From the NCBI GenBank assembly GCA_021827545.1, contig JAKAVH010000220.1, forward strand, positions 1-7,285: a DNA stretch of 7,285 nucleotides, written 5' to 3'. How positions within the stretch are numbered: position 1 is the stretch's first letter; each line of letters starts with the position of its first letter. The notes beneath the pieces were generated by a model. It saw only the letters and a program-made list of their open reading frames with translations, made no database searches and was not told the origin of the DNA. Below, piece by piece: positions 1-6,367 of the stretch. Position numbers and translations under genes: made by a program. Source of the stretch: Thermoplasmata archaeon. GTDB taxonomy: Archaea; Thermoplasmatota; Thermoplasmata; UBA184.

Positions 1-602
1 GTCGGGCGTGTGCGGAGAGCTTCAGTCAGCGCCTCGATCACGACGTCGACCGGGCGATCCGAAGGCTCGTTCGTCCGGGGAACGTTGTCGCGGATCTCGG
101 GTGCGGATCGGGCACCTACACGAAGCGATTGACGCGAGCGGTCGGGCCGCGGGGACGGGTGTACGCCAGCGACCGGTCGCCCCGGCGCCTCGGCCCGCTT
201 CGGCGGTGGATCGCCCGGAACCGTCTCGGACCGAGAGTTGTCATCGGCCTCGCAAAGGGCGGTCGCTCTCCGTTCATTCCCGACCGTTCGGTCGACTTCG
301 TGCTGAGCCGCAACACCCTCTGCTGCCTCTCCCAGCGACGGAGGGCGACCGACGACCTGCTCCGGATCCTCCGGGATCGGGGGAGCGCGTATGTGAGCGT
401 CACCGGATCGTCCCCGCCGGGAGTTCGTCGCATCACCGACCGAGAATGGGCGTCGTTCCTTCGGCGTTTCCGATCGCGACGGACCTGGTCGATCGGCCGG
501 CTGCGGGTCGCCGAACTCCGTCGGCCGAAACGGAGCCGGACCGACGCGACCGCGCGACCGACCCGTCATGGGCCGGCGCCATCCGAAGCGATGCCATCCT
601 GA
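1..602 (+). CDS. Class I SAM-dependent methyltransferase, 5' end missing
   Basis: The reading frame is open from the window edge (first full codon at base 3) to TGA at 600-602, giving about 199 residues of a protein whose start lies outside. The glycine-rich SAM-binding motif I reads VADLGCGSGTYTKRL (V at about base 87, the DLGCGSG core at 93-113). It is followed by the expected second strand ending in an acid, GRVYASD, which would contact the ribose of SAM. A later segment, RSVDFVLSRNTLCCL, fits the strand 4 region, and DDLLRILRDRGSAYVSV fits the helix and strand after it. This is the UbiE-like Rossmann methyltransferase pattern. Nothing visible identifies the substrate. The last 50 or so residues are very rich in Arg (RFRSRRTWS, RRPKRSRTD) and are not a recognisable domain. 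An internal ATG at 129 lies after motif I, so it cannot be the true start. Family call is firm; specific function unknown. Confidence 0.8.
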   Translation, partial: RACAESFSQRLDHDVDRAIRRLVRPGNVVADLGCGSGTYTKRLTRAVGPRGRVYASDRSPRRLGPLRRWIARNRLGPRVVIGLAKGGRSPFIPDRSVDFVLSRNTLCCLSQRRRATDDLLRILRDRGSAYVSVTGSSPPGVRRITDREWASFLRRFRSRRTWSIGRLRVAELRRPKRSRTDATARPTRHGPAPSEAMPS

Positions 603-626
603 ACCGGCGGTCCGCCCGAGAACTAC

Positions 627-632
627 CTTAAG
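627..632 (+). promoter_or_regulatory. TATA-like box for the M20 amidohydrolase operon
   Basis: CTTAAG lies in the 50-base gap between the methyltransferase stop and the GTG at 653. Its centre is about 24 bases ahead of that GTG, roughly the distance from an archaeal TATA box to its transcription start. This implies a leaderless or nearly leaderless transcript and supports the GTG start. It is a weak match (no full TTTATA), judged by eye. Confidence 0.45.
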
Positions 633-652
633 CTCCGACGAATCCCGGTGGC

Positions 653-1855
653 GTGCCCGAACGACGTCCGTCGTGGCTCCGGGAAGCGAAGCAGTCGCTC
701 CGCTGGATGGCCCGATGGCGCCACGAACTCCACCGGCACCCCGAGCTTTCGAACGACGAACACGAAACCCAGAAGACGATCGTCCGCGCGCTAGAGTCGA
801 TCGGCGTCCGGACGATCCGCTATCCCGGGTTCACCGGGGTCCTCGGCGTCATCGGAGAGGATCGGGCCGGCCTGGGTCCGTGCGTCGCGCTGCGGGCCGA
901 TATGGACGGTCTTCCGGTCACCGAGGAGACGGGACTCGCGTTCCGCTCGGAGGTTCCGGGCCGCATGCACGCCTGCGGCCACGACGTCCACATGGCCTCG
1001 CTCCTCGGGGCGGCGGCGATCCTCGAGCGCCAGCGGAATCGCCTCCCGGGTCCGGTGAAACTGATCTTCCAACCGGCGGAAGAAGAAGGAGAGCGCGGAG
1101 GCGCCCTCCCGTTCTTGGAGCGGGGATGCCTTGAAGATCCGCACGTCGATTACGTCTTCGGCCAGCACGTCGAGCCGTCCCTGCCGCTCGGTTCGGTCGG
1201 CTACCGATCCGGCGCCCTGATGGCGGCAGCCGATGCGTTCTTCGTGCGGGTTCGAGGAACGGCCGGTCACGCGGCATATCCTCACCGGGGGCCCGATGCC
1301 GTCCTCTCGGCGGCCGAGATCGTCTGCGGACTCCAGCCGATCGTGAGCCGGCTCCGCGATCCGGTCGATCCCGTCGTGGTCAGCGTCGGGTCGATCCACG
1401 GGGGAACCCGTCACAATGTCCTCCCGGGCGAGGTCCGGCTCGAAGGGACGGTTCGGACGTTCAAGCCCGCGACGCGCACTCTCGTCGAGCGCGCGCTGCG
1501 GTCGCGCCTCCGCCACCTCGCCCGGGCCGCGGGGACGCGAGTGACGATCGATTATCGCCCGGGGTATCCGGCCCTCTGGACCGATCCCGCGGCGACGGAC
1601 GCGGTCGCGAGCGCTCTCGCCCGACTGCTCGGCCGGGACCGGGCGATCGCGCTCGCCGAGCCGTTCATGGGTGCCGAGGACTTTTCCCGCTACCTCGAAC
1701 AGCGTCCGGGAACGTTCGTCTTCTTGGGGGTCGGCGGACCGACGCGCACCGCCTCCCTCCACAGCGGGACGTTTGCTCCCCCCGACGAGGCGCTCGTGTA
1801 CGGCGCCGCAACGCTACTCGCGGGCGCCGAAGGCCTCCAACGGCTCGCCCGATGA
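653..1855 (+). CDS. M20 family metal-dependent amidohydrolase (M20D, hippurate/N-acyl amino acid hydrolase type)
   Basis: This 400-residue protein has the normal length for the M20D peptidase-like family, which hydrolyses the amide bond of N-acyl amino acids, hippurate or auxin conjugates in the cytoplasm with two bound metal ions. The N-terminal signature RHELHRHPELS starts near residue 23. The metal and catalytic set is complete: ALRADMDGLP at about 80, HACGHD with Cys108, His110 and Asp111, PAEEE with Glu143 and Glu144, QH at His172, and the C-terminal LHS with His370. The dimerisation (lid) domain is the middle portion, with GTAGHAAYPHRGPDAV and GTRHNVLPGEV. GAEDFSRYLE near 337 is also typical. 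The GTG start is chosen because it puts the usual short leader before RHELHRHPEL and sits at leaderless distance from a TATA-like box. The stop overlaps the next start (ATGA), indicating co-translation with the SufS-like gene. Substrate cannot be read from sequence. Confidence 0.93.
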   Translation: MPERRPSWLREAKQSLRWMARWRHELHRHPELSNDEHETQKTIVRALESIGVRTIRYPGFTGVLGVIGEDRAGLGPCVALRADMDGLPVTEETGLAFRSEVPGRMHACGHDVHMASLLGAAAILERQRNRLPGPVKLIFQPAEEEGERGGALPFLERGCLEDPHVDYVFGQHVEPSLPLGSVGYRSGALMAAADAFFVRVRGTAGHAAYPHRGPDAVLSAAEIVCGLQPIVSRLRDPVDPVVVSVGSIHGGTRHNVLPGEVRLEGTVRTFKPATRTLVERALRSRLRHLARAAGTRVTIDYRPGYPALWTDPAATDAVASALARLLGRDRAIALAEPFMGAEDFSRYLEQRPGTFVFLGVGGPTRTASLHSGTFAPPDEALVYGAATLLAGAEGLQRLAR

Positions 1856-3123
1856 CGGCTCGCTCGCCGCGCGCGGATTTTCCGGCGCTCGCCCGCGCGC
1901 CGACCGTCCATTACCTCGACTCGGCGTGCATGACGCTCGTGCCGCGGACGGTGCTGCGGGCGATGCGGGAGTACTACGAGCGTTACCCAGGATGTGCGGG
2001 GCGCAGCCTCCACCGCTGGAGCGAGCAGGTCGGTACGCGCTACGAGCGGGCGCGGGCGGAGGTCGCCCGCTGGTTCGGGGTGCGCGAGCCGGCCGCGGTC
2101 GCCTTCCAGCGGAACACCACCGAAGCGATCAACGTCGTGGCGCACGGCTTACCGCTCCGACGCGGCGACCGGATCGTGCTGACCGATCAGGAGCACAGCT
2201 CGAACCTGGTCGTCTGGCTCCGGCGGGCGAAGGAGCTCGGGGCGCGGCTCGTGTTCCTCCGGCTGCGCGATGACGGTCGATTCGACCCCGACGCGTTTCA
2301 GGCGCTCTGGCATCAGCCGGTCCGCCTCGTCAGCGTCTTCCACACGTCGAACTTGGACGGGCGCTCGCTGCCCATCCGCGAGCTGGTCGAGATCGCGCAC
2401 GACCACCACACGCCGGTCCTGGTCGACGGTTCGCAGGCGGCCTCCCACCACCGCGTCGAGGTCGACCGATGGTCGATCGACTACTACGCCGCCTCCGGTC
2501 ACAAGATGCTCGGGCCGACGGGGACCGGACTCTTGACCGGCTCCCCGACCGCCCTCGAGGCGCTCCGGCCCCTGACGCTGGGCGGGGAGACGGTCGAGTG
2601 GGCGAGCGAGACCGGCTTCGCGCTGCGGAAGATCCCGTACCGCCTCGAAGCGGGTCTTCAGAACTACGCGGGCGTCCTCGGCCTGGCGGAGGCGATCGCG
2701 TACCTCCGACGGGTCGGCGTCGAGGAGATCGTCGATCGCCAACGGACGGTGAACCGGCTCGTCACCGAGGAACTGATGGACGAGCGACGCGTGCACGTGC
2801 TCGGGCCTTCCGATCCCGACGAGCGACCGTCGATCTACGCGTTCACGATCGACGGGGTCGACCCGCACGACGCCGCGCTGTTCTTGGACGAGGCGCAACG
2901 GGTGTTGGTGCGCTCGGGCCGCCACTGCGTCCAGAGCTGGTATCACCGGCGCGGGCTGGTCGGGAACGTCCGCGCGTCGTTCCACCTCTACAACGATCGT
3001 TCCGATGCTCGCGCGCTCGTCCGTGGCGTGCGCGAGCTCGTCGAACGGCTGGCGCGTCCGGGCGGGCCCGGACCCCGCCCGCCTACAACGACCGCTCGCC
3101 GATATCGCCGAGCTCCCTCGTGA
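1852..3123 (+). CDS. SufS-like cysteine desulfurase / class V aminotransferase-fold PLP enzyme
   Basis: This 423-residue protein belongs to the class V aminotransferase fold, group II (SufS/CsdA) branch, which removes sulfur from cysteine as an enzyme-bound persulfide and leaves alanine. By motif comparison with SufS, all key residues are visible: His115 in TDQEHSSNL (stacks on PLP), Asp192 and Gln195 in VDGSQA (PLP ring), Lys218 in SGHKMLGPTGTG (Schiff base), Cys359 in RSGRHCVQ (persulfide carrier) and Arg374 in VRASFHLYN (substrate carboxylate). Catalytic competence as a desulfurase is therefore plausible. One departure is the N-terminal motif YLDSACMTLVP, where common desulfurases have LDNAAT or LDSAAS. 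No SufBCD, SufE or IscU gene is visible here. ATG 1852 overlaps the M20 stop by four bases, with no clear Shine-Dalgarno, so coupled translation is likely. The last 20 or so residues (Pro/Arg-rich) overlap a convergent gene. A selenocysteine lyase or a different PLP reaction is possible. Confidence 0.88.
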   Translation: MTARSPRADFPALARAPTVHYLDSACMTLVPRTVLRAMREYYERYPGCAGRSLHRWSEQVGTRYERARAEVARWFGVREPAAVAFQRNTTEAINVVAHGLPLRRGDRIVLTDQEHSSNLVVWLRRAKELGARLVFLRLRDDGRFDPDAFQALWHQPVRLVSVFHTSNLDGRSLPIRELVEIAHDHHTPVLVDGSQAASHHRVEVDRWSIDYYAASGHKMLGPTGTGLLTGSPTALEALRPLTLGGETVEWASETGFALRKIPYRLEAGLQNYAGVLGLAEAIAYLRRVGVEEIVDRQRTVNRLVTEELMDERRVHVLGPSDPDERPSIYAFTIDGVDPHDAALFLDEAQRVLVRSGRHCVQSWYHRRGLVGNVRASFHLYNDRSDARALVRGVRELVERLARPGGPGPRPPTTTARRYRRAPS

Positions 3124-3439
3124 ACAGCTCGAGCACTTCGCGCGTCAGGCTCCGGCGCACCGACGCCGGCAGCGACGTGATCCCGAGCCGGGCCGTGAGC
3201 GCCGCCACCCTCGCCACCGCGGCGTACTCCCGCGCCCGAGCCTCGAGAAGGTCGCGGACCGCCTCTCGCAAGTCGTGGTCGAGAGTCGGGTCCTCCTTCA
3301 GTGTCTTCTCGAGGTGGCGGCGGATCTCGTCCTTGACAATCTCCCGGGTCGCTTCGCGCACGAGCTCCTCGGGGCGCAGGAGGTCGCCGGTGCTCTGGAT
3401 GAGAAGATCGAGCGGCTCTCGGGATCGCTCTTCGGACAT
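3083..3439 (-). CDS. Hypothetical helical protein, 118 residues
   Basis: I do not recognise this protein. Read from ATG at 3439 to TAG at 3085-3083 it has 118 residues, is strongly charged and looks almost wholly alpha-helical. There is a predicted helix at about 24-48 (EELVREATREIVKDEIRRHL), another at about 54-85 ending in RVAALTARLGI, and a C-terminal helix at about 94-110. It has no cysteine, signal peptide or membrane segment, so a cytoplasmic protein is expected. The frame extends upstream to ATG 3508, but 3439 is preferred because a TATA-like box lies about 28 bases ahead of it, giving a leaderless transcript. It converges on the SufS-like gene and overlaps that gene's 3' end by 41 bases, and it diverges from the MMPL gene. 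That this is a real gene rests on the well-formed helical protein, the promoter, and the absence of another gene over most of its length. Confidence 0.7.
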   Translation of the reverse strand: MSEERSREPLDLLIQSTGDLLRPEELVREATREIVKDEIRRHLEKTLKEDPTLDHDLREAVRDLLEARAREYAAVARVAALTARLGITSLPASVRRSLTREVLELFTRELGDIGERSL

Positions 3440-3463
3440 TCGGGTTCGATAGACCGGCCCTCG

Positions 3464-3470
3464 CCATAAG
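3464..3470 (-). promoter_or_regulatory. TATA-like box for the minus-strand hypothetical gene
   Basis: On the minus strand the sequence reads CTTATGG, centred about 28 bases ahead of the ATG at 3439. This matches leaderless archaeal transcription and decides the start in favour of 3439 over 3508. By-eye call. Confidence 0.45.
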
Positions 3471-3510
3471 CGTTGTCCGAACGACTCTACCCGTTCCGAC
3501 GAGGCCAACG

Positions 3511-3515
3511 TTATA
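3511..3515 (+). promoter_or_regulatory. TATA-like box for the MMPL transporter
   Basis: TTATA in the sequence AACGTTATAGCG lies 36 bases (first T to A) ahead of the ATG at 3547. With a start site about 27 bases past the box centre, the transcript would carry a leader of only about 5-8 bases. It stands out as an A+T island in an otherwise GC-rich divergent region. Confidence 0.55.
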
Positions 3516-3546
3516 GCGGGAAGCCGGGCTCGCGCGGCTCGATTCG

Positions 3547-6234
3547 ATGGCCGTCCGAAGCCTCTCCTCGCCGGCCGTCCGTCGGTTCTCGGCGACGATC
3601 CTCGGCCACCCGAAGCTCGTTCTCCTGGTCTGGATCGTCGCGTTCGTCGCCCTCGTGCCGATCGCCACGCTCTACCTGCAGTCGATCAACTACTCGACCT
3701 CCTCGGCCGGGATTCCGGGCAGCCAATCCGCGCAGGCGCAGCAGCTGCTCGCCAGTGTTCACCCCGAACTGTCGACATTGATCGTCGCCGCGCCCCCGGG
3801 GTCGAACGCTTCGGCGCTCTGCCAGCGGGAACTCGCCTTCGCGAGCGGGGTCGCGCAGAGCGACTTCTCGTACTACAACTCCACCCAGTCGGTGTGCGGC
3901 GAGTTTGCGACCCTGTTGGATTCGGTCTACGAGCCGCTTCGACCGACGATCGCCGCCAACTACACCGCCTTTCGCGAAACCAGCTTCGCGGTCTACGGTT
4001 TCCCGGCCGCGTTCCTCGCCAATTGGACCCCGGCCGACCGCGCCACCATCAACGGAACCTTCACGAATTCGTCGGGCCAGATGTTTGGCTATGACCTAGC
4101 CTTCCGCGACTGGCTGCTCGCGAATTTCTCGTCGACCGTACCACCGGCGGAGCTCGTGAACCGGGCGGTCGCCTCGACCGCGCCCGCCTACTTCGGTCAA
4201 ACCCCCCTGGAGGCGTTCCGGCTCTCGATCACCCTCCGGGCGTCGAACGTAGTGACGTATCGAACCAATGTAACGCGCGCCACCGCGGCGGGCCTCAACG
4301 CGACGTTCGCGGCGTTCCGGATCCCATTCTCGAGCCAGCTCGTCACGGCGTTCCTCGCCGCCGGGGACGGCGGGACGAATTACGTCCAAGCGTACGGCTG
4401 GAGCTCCGCCCCCACCGCCCTGCGCTCCCAGTTCGTCGCTCCGGACGGGTCGTTAACGCTATTGTTCGTGACGTTCAACGTGACGGACGGCTTCCGCGGA
4501 CCGGACAACTTCTATCCGGCGCAGGCGGCCACGCCGAAGGTCCGTTTGCTCGCCACGACCTTCTTCGGGCCGGCCGCGGGTGTGACGGGAAACGGCGCGA
4601 TCTCCTACGACACCCAAGCCGCCACGTCCGCGGAAGGGTTCCTGTTCGCGCTGACCTTCGTCTTTCTGGCGGGGATGGTAGCCCTCACCCTGCGCTCGTG
4701 GATCGCCCCGCTGCTCACGCTGCTCTTCGTCGTCCTCGGCACGCTGGTCGGCTACTTCGCGATTTGGCTGACCGCGCTATTCCTCGGTCCGGTCAGTTAC
4801 CTCGTCACGTACGTGCAGGAGGCCGTGGTCCTCGGAATCGCGACCGACTTTCTGGTGTTCATCGTCTACCGCTACCGAGAGGAGCTCTTGGCCGGTCGGG
4901 ATCATGCGAGCGCAGTGCGCACGGCGACCGAGACGGCCGGGCCCGCGGTGCTGACGAGCGCCGTGACCGTGGCGGCCGGATTGGGGGCGTTGTACTTTCT
5001 CCCGGGGACCCAGACGTGGGGGCCGGTCCTTTTCCTCAACGTGCTCCTGGTGGGGATCGCGGTCGCGACGCTCCTGCCGGTCCTGCTGCTCGTCCTCGGC
5101 CCGCGGCTCTTCCTCCGTTCCCGTCGAGCGTCGTCGCCCCGGCCGATCGAGCGGTCTCCGTTCTATCGGGCGGCCGATTGGGCCGTCCGGCGCAAGGGCG
5201 TCGTCCTCGCGGTCGTTCTCATCGTCGGGGTCCCGACGATCGTCGGGGCGCTCTCCGCCCCGACCACCTACGACCTCACCCAAGGGTTGCCCGCGTCGTA
5301 CCCGAGCGTCGCGACGCTGAACGCCGCCGTCCAAGCGTTCGGCTCCAACCTCCTCTACCCGACCTACGTCCTGGTCCACAACGGTTCGGGCTATCTGTCG
5401 CCGAACGGCTCGCTTTCCTCCGGGGCGATCGCGTCGCTCCATGCGGTGGCCCAGGCGATCTACGGGACCGCGACCGTGACCCGGGTCGCCGGACCGTTCG
5501 CGCTCGGCACGAACCTGACGAACGCCACGGCGGAAGGGGCGATCGTCTCCGGGGCCACCTCGTTCGTCTTCGCGAACGGCACGTGGGCGTACTGGGTGGT
5601 CTACTCGTCGACCAACCCGTTCACCGACGCCGGGGCGTCGTTTGTCGCGTCGCTGCGGTCGCATCCGGGATGGGTCGTCGGCGGGGCCGCGGCGGCGACG
5701 GTCGACCAACGGGCCCAGAACAGCTACCTCTACCCCGAGTTGGAGCTCCTGATCGTCGTGCTGATCGGGGTCGTCCTCGGCGTGGCGTTCCGGTCGATCA
5801 GCGACCCGCTGATCTCTCTCTCGGGGGTCTTCTTGTCGATCACCGCCACGACCGTGCTGCTCTACGGGATCACGACCTACCTGCTCCACCAGGCGTTGAT
5901 CTACCTCATCCCGGTCATCTTGTTCGTCATCCTCGTTTCGCTCGGCAACGATTACACCGTCTTCATCCTCTCCCGGGTCCGCGAAGAGCGCCAATCGGCC
6001 CCGGCGGAGCTCGCGATCCCTCGGGGAATCGGGCATTCCGGCGCCGTCGTGACGAGCCTGGGGCTGATCCTGGCCGTCTCCCTCGGTTCGCTCGCGCTCC
6101 AGCCGCTCGGCTTCCTCACCCAGCTCGGCATCGCATTCGCGATCTCGCTCGTCCTCGACACGTTCGTCGTCCGGCTATTCTACTTCCCGGCGATGCTCCG
6201 CCTCGCCGCCCGCCCGCGGCGGCACAACCGTTAA
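3547..6234 (+). CDS. MMPL/RND-family membrane transporter
   Basis: This 895-residue protein has the duplicated six-helix layout of the RND superfamily, MMPL branch, proton-driven exporters of lipids or hydrophobic compounds. Hand-placed membrane segments are: TM1 at about 24-44; a large extracytoplasmic domain at about 46-360; TM2-TM6 at about 365-520; a basic cytoplasmic linker (RSRRASSPRP); TM7 at about 551-570; a second extracytoplasmic domain at about 571-730; TM8-TM12 at about 733-885; a basic tail. The TM4 motif GIATDFLVFIVYRYREE carries Asp434 and the TM10 motif LGNDYTVFILSRVREER carries Asp802-Tyr803. These match the paired Asp-Tyr proton-relay sites of MmpL proteins, except that the TM4 partner is Phe435. 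Sixteen N-X-S/T sequons all fall in the two extracytoplasmic domains. The only two cysteines, Cys92 and Cys117, lie in the first one. Cargo is unknown. TAA is at 6232-6234. Confidence 0.92.
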   Translation: MAVRSLSSPAVRRFSATILGHPKLVLLVWIVAFVALVPIATLYLQSINYSTSSAGIPGSQSAQAQQLLASVHPELSTLIVAAPPGSNASALCQRELAFASGVAQSDFSYYNSTQSVCGEFATLLDSVYEPLRPTIAANYTAFRETSFAVYGFPAAFLANWTPADRATINGTFTNSSGQMFGYDLAFRDWLLANFSSTVPPAELVNRAVASTAPAYFGQTPLEAFRLSITLRASNVVTYRTNVTRATAAGLNATFAAFRIPFSSQLVTAFLAAGDGGTNYVQAYGWSSAPTALRSQFVAPDGSLTLLFVTFNVTDGFRGPDNFYPAQAATPKVRLLATTFFGPAAGVTGNGAISYDTQAATSAEGFLFALTFVFLAGMVALTLRSWIAPLLTLLFVVLGTLVGYFAIWLTALFLGPVSYLVTYVQEAVVLGIATDFLVFIVYRYREELLAGRDHASAVRTATETAGPAVLTSAVTVAAGLGALYFLPGTQTWGPVLFLNVLLVGIAVATLLPVLLLVLGPRLFLRSRRASSPRPIERSPFYRAADWAVRRKGVVLAVVLIVGVPTIVGALSAPTTYDLTQGLPASYPSVATLNAAVQAFGSNLLYPTYVLVHNGSGYLSPNGSLSSGAIASLHAVAQAIYGTATVTRVAGPFALGTNLTNATAEGAIVSGATSFVFANGTWAYWVVYSSTNPFTDAGASFVASLRSHPGWVVGGAAAATVDQRAQNSYLYPELELLIVVLIGVVLGVAFRSISDPLISLSGVFLSITATTVLLYGITTYLLHQALIYLIPVILFVILVSLGNDYTVFILSRVREERQSAPAELAIPRGIGHSGAVVTSLGLILAVSLGSLALQPLGFLTQLGIAFAISLVLDTFVVRLFYFPAMLRLAARPRRHNR

Positions 6235-6235
6235 A
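6231..6235 (+). promoter_or_regulatory. TATA-like box for tRNA-Ala
   Basis: TTAAA lies 35 bases upstream of the mature tRNA 5' end and overlaps the MMPL stop codon. Transcription would start about 6-8 bases ahead of the tRNA, a normal distance for an archaeal tRNA gene with a short 5' leader removed by RNase P. Weak consensus, by eye. Confidence 0.45.
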
Positions 6236-6265
6236 GTCGATGGTGCGTCGGTTTCGGCGGGCCGT

Positions 6266-6367
6266 GGGCCGGTAGATCAGCGGAAGATCGCTACCTTGGC
6301 AAGGTAGAGGTCGCGAGTTCAAAGGGACGGCGGGGCCCCCGTCGTCCGGAGAGTCTCGCCCGGTCCA
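6266..6367 (+). tRNA. tRNA-Ala(GGC): tRNA-Ala(GGC) with a 30-nt intron in the T-loop
   Basis: All arms can be drawn. The acceptor 5' strand GGGCCGG is 6266-6272 and pairs with CCGGTCC at 6360-6366. It includes a G3:U70 wobble (6268 with 6364), the hallmark recognised by alanyl-tRNA synthetase. U8 and A9 follow, then a D arm GATC (6275-6278) with GATC (6286-6289) around loop AGCGGAA holding G18 and G19. The anticodon arm is CTACC (6291-6295) with GGTAG (6303-6307) around TTGGCAA, anticodon GGC at 6298-6300. The variable region is AGGTC, giving the G15-C48 Levitt pair. The T stem is GCGAG (6313-6317), but its partner CTCGC lies far off at 6355-6359. Removing 30 nt leaves the seven-base loop TTCAAAT and a 72-nt mature tRNA with A73 at 6367. 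CCA is not encoded. The gene sits between the MMPL and HTH genes, same strand. Confidence 0.9.
6324..6353 (+). other. Predicted tRNA intron (T-loop, between positions 59 and 60)
   Basis: These 30 nt interrupt the T-loop. They fold into a hairpin of about ten pairs, 6325-6334 with 6338-6347 (GGACGGCGGG with CCCGTCGTCC, one G-U), around a three-base loop. A near-complete archaeal bulge-helix-bulge follows. Exon bases TTC 6318-6320 pair with GAG 6349-6351 (one G-U, with an A-G mismatch 6321/6348 as the fourth position). A three-base bulge AAG is at 6322-6324 and a three-base bulge AGT at 6352-6354. Cutting after the second base of each bulge joins the exons to TTCAAAT. The boundaries could slide by one or two bases (6322-6351 or 6323-6352 give TTCAAGT), but the length is 30 in each case. 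The splicing endonuclease would have to accept a relaxed motif. Confidence 0.78.

Noticed and set aside
8..631. A 207-codon plus-strand frame at the left edge
   Set aside because: Its product is Arg/Pro/Ser-rich noise; the neighbouring frame holds the SAM-binding motif DLGCGSG and is the real gene.
791..1762. A 323-codon minus-strand frame across the M20 gene
   Set aside because: Antisense shadow of a strongly conserved amidohydrolase; no recognisable motifs and a biased composition.
2149..2985. A 278-codon minus-strand frame across the SufS-like gene
   Set aside because: Antisense shadow; the sense strand carries all PLP-enzyme residues.
3440..3508. N-terminal extension of the minus-strand hypothetical gene to ATG 3508
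   Set aside because: The extension is unlike the helical remainder, overlaps the TATA-like box of the shorter form, and lacks a suitably placed promoter of its own.
4777..6036. A 419-codon open frame on the minus strand across the MMPL gene
   Set aside because: Its product is a low-complexity run of Arg, Asp, Glu and Gly typical of an antisense frame in GC-rich coding DNA; the sense strand encodes a clear transporter.
4698..6275. A 525-codon plus-strand frame inside the MMPL gene
   Set aside because: Out-of-frame shadow: Arg/Pro/Gly-rich with no domain pattern, while the main frame keeps membrane helices and motifs through the same bases.
6266..6323. A truncated tRNA pseudogene or integration-site fragment
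   Set aside because: The missing 3' part is present at 6354-6367 with exact pairing for both T stem and acceptor stem, and no integrase gene is seen nearby.
6325..6347. GC-rich hairpin as an intrinsic transcription terminator
   Set aside because: No T-run follows and it lies precisely inside the tRNA; the intron reading explains it and restores the tRNA.
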